A DNA stretch of 64,000 nt from Selenomonas sp. (GTDB lineage Bacteria; Bacillota; Negativicutes; Selenomonadales; Selenomonadaceae), in the NCBI RefSeq assembly GCF_022771645.1, contig NZ_JALFCU010000064.1:1-64000 (forward strand), given 5' to 3'. Below are positions 61,363-64,000 of the stretch, in pieces. The notes under the pieces are model-generated. The model was given only the letters and a program-made list of their open reading frames with translations, ran no database searches and was not told the origin of the DNA. A program made the position numbers and the translations under genes. The stretch's first letter is position 1. Every line of letters begins with the position of its first letter.

Positions 61363-61394
61363 GCCGGAGGCTTTCGCCTCCGGCGCGATTTTTT
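61363..61394. terminator. Bidirectional terminator (orphan EIIA / amylase)
   Basis: GCCGGAGGC-TTTC-GCCTCCGGC with T-runs on both strands. Confidence 0.9.
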
Positions 61395-61415
61395 GTTCGC
61401 ATGAAATCTGTTGTT

Positions 61416-64000
61416 TTACTCCGCGATCATCATGACGCTGCCGTTTTCGGCGAGGTCGATCGTGAGCTTGCCGTTTTCGACGGTGTACGTCTTGCCGCTG
61501 AGCTGGTCGGTGAACGTCGTGCCGTCGGCGGCAGACGTCTTGAACGTGAACGTATCGGCTGCGCCGTTGTTCAGCGCGACGATGCCGTAGCGGCCATTGT
61601 CCGCTTTGCGCTCATAGGCGTACAGTGCGCCGATGGCAGAGAGGGTCTTGAGGTCGCCGCGGGCGAAGATGTCCTTGTTGTCATTGCGCACGGCGATGAC
61701 CTTCTTGTAGAACTTCTGGAGGTCTTTGTCCTCCTTGCCCCACGGGAACGTGCGGCGGCAGTCCGGGTCTTTGCTGCCGTACTGCCCGGCTTCGTCGCCG
61801 TAGTAGATCGTCGGCATGCCCGGATAGCCGAGCTCGAAGACCGCGGCCATCTTCAGGCGCGCCTTGCCGAGGTTGTAGTCGAAGTCCGCCTTCGACGGCT
61901 GCATGACGCTGTCCTTGCCGCCGCCATAGAGGTAGATCGCACGTGCCGTATCGTGGCTGTCGACGATGTTCATGAGGTCATAGAGAGCTTCCTTCGGATA
62001 GTTCTGCTGGAGCTGCATGAGCACGTCGTCCGTATCCTCGGCCTTGCCGCCCATCACGTAATGCATGACAGCGTCGGAGAGCTTGTAGTTCATGACGGAG
62101 TCGAACGTGTCGCCCGTTAAGAACTGCGAGCCGTCCTGCCAGATTTCGCCGAGGAGCAGCGGCTCGTCGCCATTCTGCGTCTGGATGGACTTGACTTCCT
62201 TGCGGACGTCGGCCCAGAATCCCGGCGGCACTTCCTTCGCGACGTCGAGACGCCAGCCGGACAGGCCGTAGTCGAACCACTTCATGATGACGCCCTTCTC
62301 GCCGCCCTTGCCATAGAGCAGGTAGTCGCCGAGATCCGTCTGGATCGTCTTCGCGTCATAGCCCGGGAAGTCTTTGTCGCGGAACGGCGCGAGGCTTGAG
62401 AAGCCCTGCCAGCTATGGTAGTCGTACTTCGCGCCCATCTCGTCTTTCGCTTTGCGGTTATAAAAGTCGAACCAGTTCTCCCAATGCCACGGGCTGAACG
62501 TCTGGCCTTCGGCTTCGAGCTGCTTCTTCGCTTCGGCCTTCGCGGCGTCTTCCGTCATGCCCTGGTTCTCGAGGTCGTAGATCTTGCTCCAGTATTCATA
62601 GGCGCCGACCGTCGGATACTTGCTGTAGCGGTCGAAGTAAATGGAATCGTCGCCGATGTGGTTGTAGACGCCGTCCATGATGAGGTGCATGCCGCGCTTC
62701 TGCATTTCCGAAGCGAGCGCCTGCAAATCATCGAAGTTGCCGAGGAACGGATCGACCGTGCCGTAGTCACGCGCATCGTAGTGATGGTTCGAGGACGCGC
62801 CATAAATCGGGTTCACGTAGATCGCCGTGACGCCGAGATCCTGCAGGTAGTCGAGCTTCTTCGTGATGCCGGCGAGGTCGCCGCCGAAGAAGTCGTTGCA
62901 ATCCCACTGGTCGCCGTCGGCCTTGCCGGCGTTCGAGTTCGCCGGCAGCGCGTTCCACGAGCGGTGCTGCACCGGCTGCGGGCCGCGCGCCGTGTCGCGC
63001 GCATTGTCGTTCGACTTGTCGCCGTTGAAGAAGCGATCCGGGAAAATCTGGTAGCAGACGGCGTCCTTCGCCCAATCCGGCGTCGTGTAGCCTTTCTGGT
63101 AAACGGTGACCTGGAAGTACTTCGTGCCGCGCAGCTTCAGCTCGCCCGTGCCGCCCGTCTTCGTATCGTCGCCGTATTCCTTCGTGTCATTCAGGACGAA
63201 TTTGTAGCCATAGATGCCGTAGCTCTGCGGGGTGAACGTGCCCTGCCAGTAATCGCGGCCGCCCTGCGTCGCAACTTTCGTCATCGCGACATAGCTCGTC
63301 GTGCCGCTGTCGTAATCCGGGTTGTACTCGTCGCCGCCCTTCGCCGTCATGGCTGCTTTCGTGACCATGATCTTCGCGGACTCGACATCGCCGGCGCCCG
63401 TCGTGAGGCGGAGCGTCACGGGCGTGCCCTCGGCGACCGCGCCCCACGGGCTGCGCTCATCGCTATTCCAGCTGTCATGCGAGACCTTGTCCGCATGGAT
63501 GCTGCCGTCGTCGGCGATGATGCGTTTCGCCGCCTGATCGTAGTAGAACGCGACATCGCCGTCATGCGCGATGTGAATGGCCTGCGTGACCGGCTCCTCT
63601 CCTGCCTGCGTGATCGTCGCCATGTAGTCGCCGGCCGCGACCTTCGCATTCGTCTGGAAGAGGTTCGACAGCATGAGGTCGTACATCGTGCCGTCGTCTA
63701 GCCCCTCGATGCCCGAGAGCACCGGCAGCTCGTCGCCCGTCAGCATCGTGTAGCTGTGGGAGTCCGCGATGCGATGCGTCTTGTCATTATAATAGAAGGT
63801 AACCGTCTCGGCATGGTCGAGCGTCATGGCGACATTCGCGCCATCCGCGATGCCGTTCAGGCCGTAGTTCTCAGCCCAGCTGCCGTTGATGGCGATCTTG
63901 TAGTTGTACGTGCCGGCCGGCATATTCTTGATCGTAAAGGAATAGAAGCCGTTGCCGTCGTCGTGCATCTTCGTCGCGAGGTCGGACGGCGCCCACTTCG
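61416..64000 (-). CDS. GH13 alpha-amylase/pullulanase-type glycoside hydrolase, N-terminus cut by window edge
   Basis: 861 codons to the window edge, still open (WAPSDLATKM precedes the first internal Met). From the N-terminal side: the end of an X25-type domain (LPAGTYEYK-like MPAGTYNYKIAINGSWAENYG), then starch-binding beta domains, and a GH13 barrel with regions DGVYNHI, GWRLDVAKE (nucleophile Asp), LLGEIWQ (acid Glu) and NIVDSHDTARA. A C-terminal beta domain closes the protein. X25 modules are typical of secreted amylopullulanases. It degrades alpha-glucans, probably outside the cell; the signal peptide is beyond the window. Confidence 0.93.
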   Translation of the reverse strand, partial: KWAPSDLATKMHDDGNGFYSFTIKNMPAGTYNYKIAINGSWAENYGLNGIADGANVAMTLDHAETVTFYYNDKTHRIADSHSYTMLTGDELPVLSGIEGLDDGTMYDLMLSNLFQTNAKVAAGDYMATITQAGEEPVTQAIHIAHDGDVAFYYDQAAKRIIADDGSIHADKVSHDSWNSDERSPWGAVAEGTPVTLRLTTGAGDVESAKIMVTKAAMTAKGGDEYNPDYDSGTTSYVAMTKVATQGGRDYWQGTFTPQSYGIYGYKFVLNDTKEYGDDTKTGGTGELKLRGTKYFQVTVYQKGYTTPDWAKDAVCYQIFPDRFFNGDKSNDNARDTARGPQPVQHRSWNALPANSNAGKADGDQWDCNDFFGGDLAGITKKLDYLQDLGVTAIYVNPIYGASSNHHYDARDYGTVDPFLGNFDDLQALASEMQKRGMHLIMDGVYNHIGDDSIYFDRYSKYPTVGAYEYWSKIYDLENQGMTEDAAKAEAKKQLEAEGQTFSPWHWENWFDFYNRKAKDEMGAKYDYHSWQGFSSLAPFRDKDFPGYDAKTIQTDLGDYLLYGKGGEKGVIMKWFDYGLSGWRLDVAKEVPPGFWADVRKEVKSIQTQNGDEPLLLGEIWQDGSQFLTGDTFDSVMNYKLSDAVMHYVMGGKAEDTDDVLMQLQQNYPKEALYDLMNIVDSHDTARAIYLYGGGKDSVMQPSKADFDYNLGKARLKMAAVFELGYPGMPTIYYGDEAGQYGSKDPDCRRTFPWGKEDKDLQKFYKKVIAVRNDNKDIFARGDLKTLSAIGALYAYERKADNGRYGIVALNNGAADTFTFKTSAADGTTFTDQLSGKTYTVENGKLTIDLAENGSVMMIAE

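Overview
The window looks like chromosome of a GC-rich, Gram-negative member of the Firmicutes, most likely the Negativicutes, family Selenomonadaceae (Selenomonas or a close relative). Three things point there. Firmicute-type gene order (mbl followed by flgF and flgG, an S55 SpoIVB-type peptidase, the NusG-II/Gx-transporter pair) sits beside outer-membrane flagellar ring genes (flgA, flgH, flgI) and an EptA/CptA-like phosphoethanolamine transferase. The lactate dehydrogenase has the unusual specificity loop I associate from memory with Selenomonas ruminantium. Promoters fit the TTGACA-N17-TATAAT consensus throughout. The genus is inferred from recalled family features, not from a search.

Layout. 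1-8.6 kb (mostly minus strand): partial tRNA-Ser, cstA, an Old Yellow Enzyme, murA, an S55 peptidase and an AMIN/phosphodiester glycosidase protein. 8.7-14.7 kb: the operon mbl-flgF-flgG-flgA-flgH-flgI-flgJ. 15-19.2 kb: ldh, a HepT/MntA toxin-antitoxin pair, an unknown gene with a sigma-28-type promoter, a LacX-type epimerase and an internally deleted SMR transporter. 19.4-22.6 kb: a metal P-type ATPase operon with HMA2-type accessory genes and a palindromic operator. 22.6-28.4 kb: a nickel/peptide-type ABC transporter divergent from a methyltransferase. 28.5-34.4 kb: LysR/YeiH, an HMA protein, an orphan cobalamin riboswitch, and a LysR/MFS pair. 34.4-36.9 kb: a hybrid histidine kinase with a frame break. 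37-41.4 kb: a complete sorbitol PTS regulon (sorC, dehydrogenase, srlB, srlE, srlA, gutM). 41.7-46 kb: sucCD, galM and a HAD phosphatase. 46-49.7 kb: a phase-variable FkbM methyltransferase, an Rpn nuclease and a REC-GGDEF-EAL protein. 49.9-54.3 kb: a purine permease, a Crp/Fnr regulator, NusG-II, a Gx transporter and an M18 aminopeptidase. 54.3-60.5 kb: a surface-modification operon (MBOAT, SGNH, phosphoethanolamine transferase) and a diguanylate cyclase. 60.7-64 kb: tRNA-Gln, an orphan sorbitol IIA gene, and the start-truncated end of a secreted-type GH13 amylase.

The most notable observations are these. A cobalamin riboswitch with a consensus promoter drives no protein gene; it ends in two terminators just short of an antiparallel lysR gene. 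A nine-G tract puts an FkbM methyltransferase out of frame by one base. A phosphoethanolamine transferase carries an in-frame TGA near its N-terminus. Two genes next to the metal ATPase appear internally deleted. A sigma-28-type promoter sits in front of a gene of unknown function. Several genes have their Shine-Dalgarno sequence inside or against terminator-like hairpins. Six copies of a short GC-rich dispersed repeat all point the same way.
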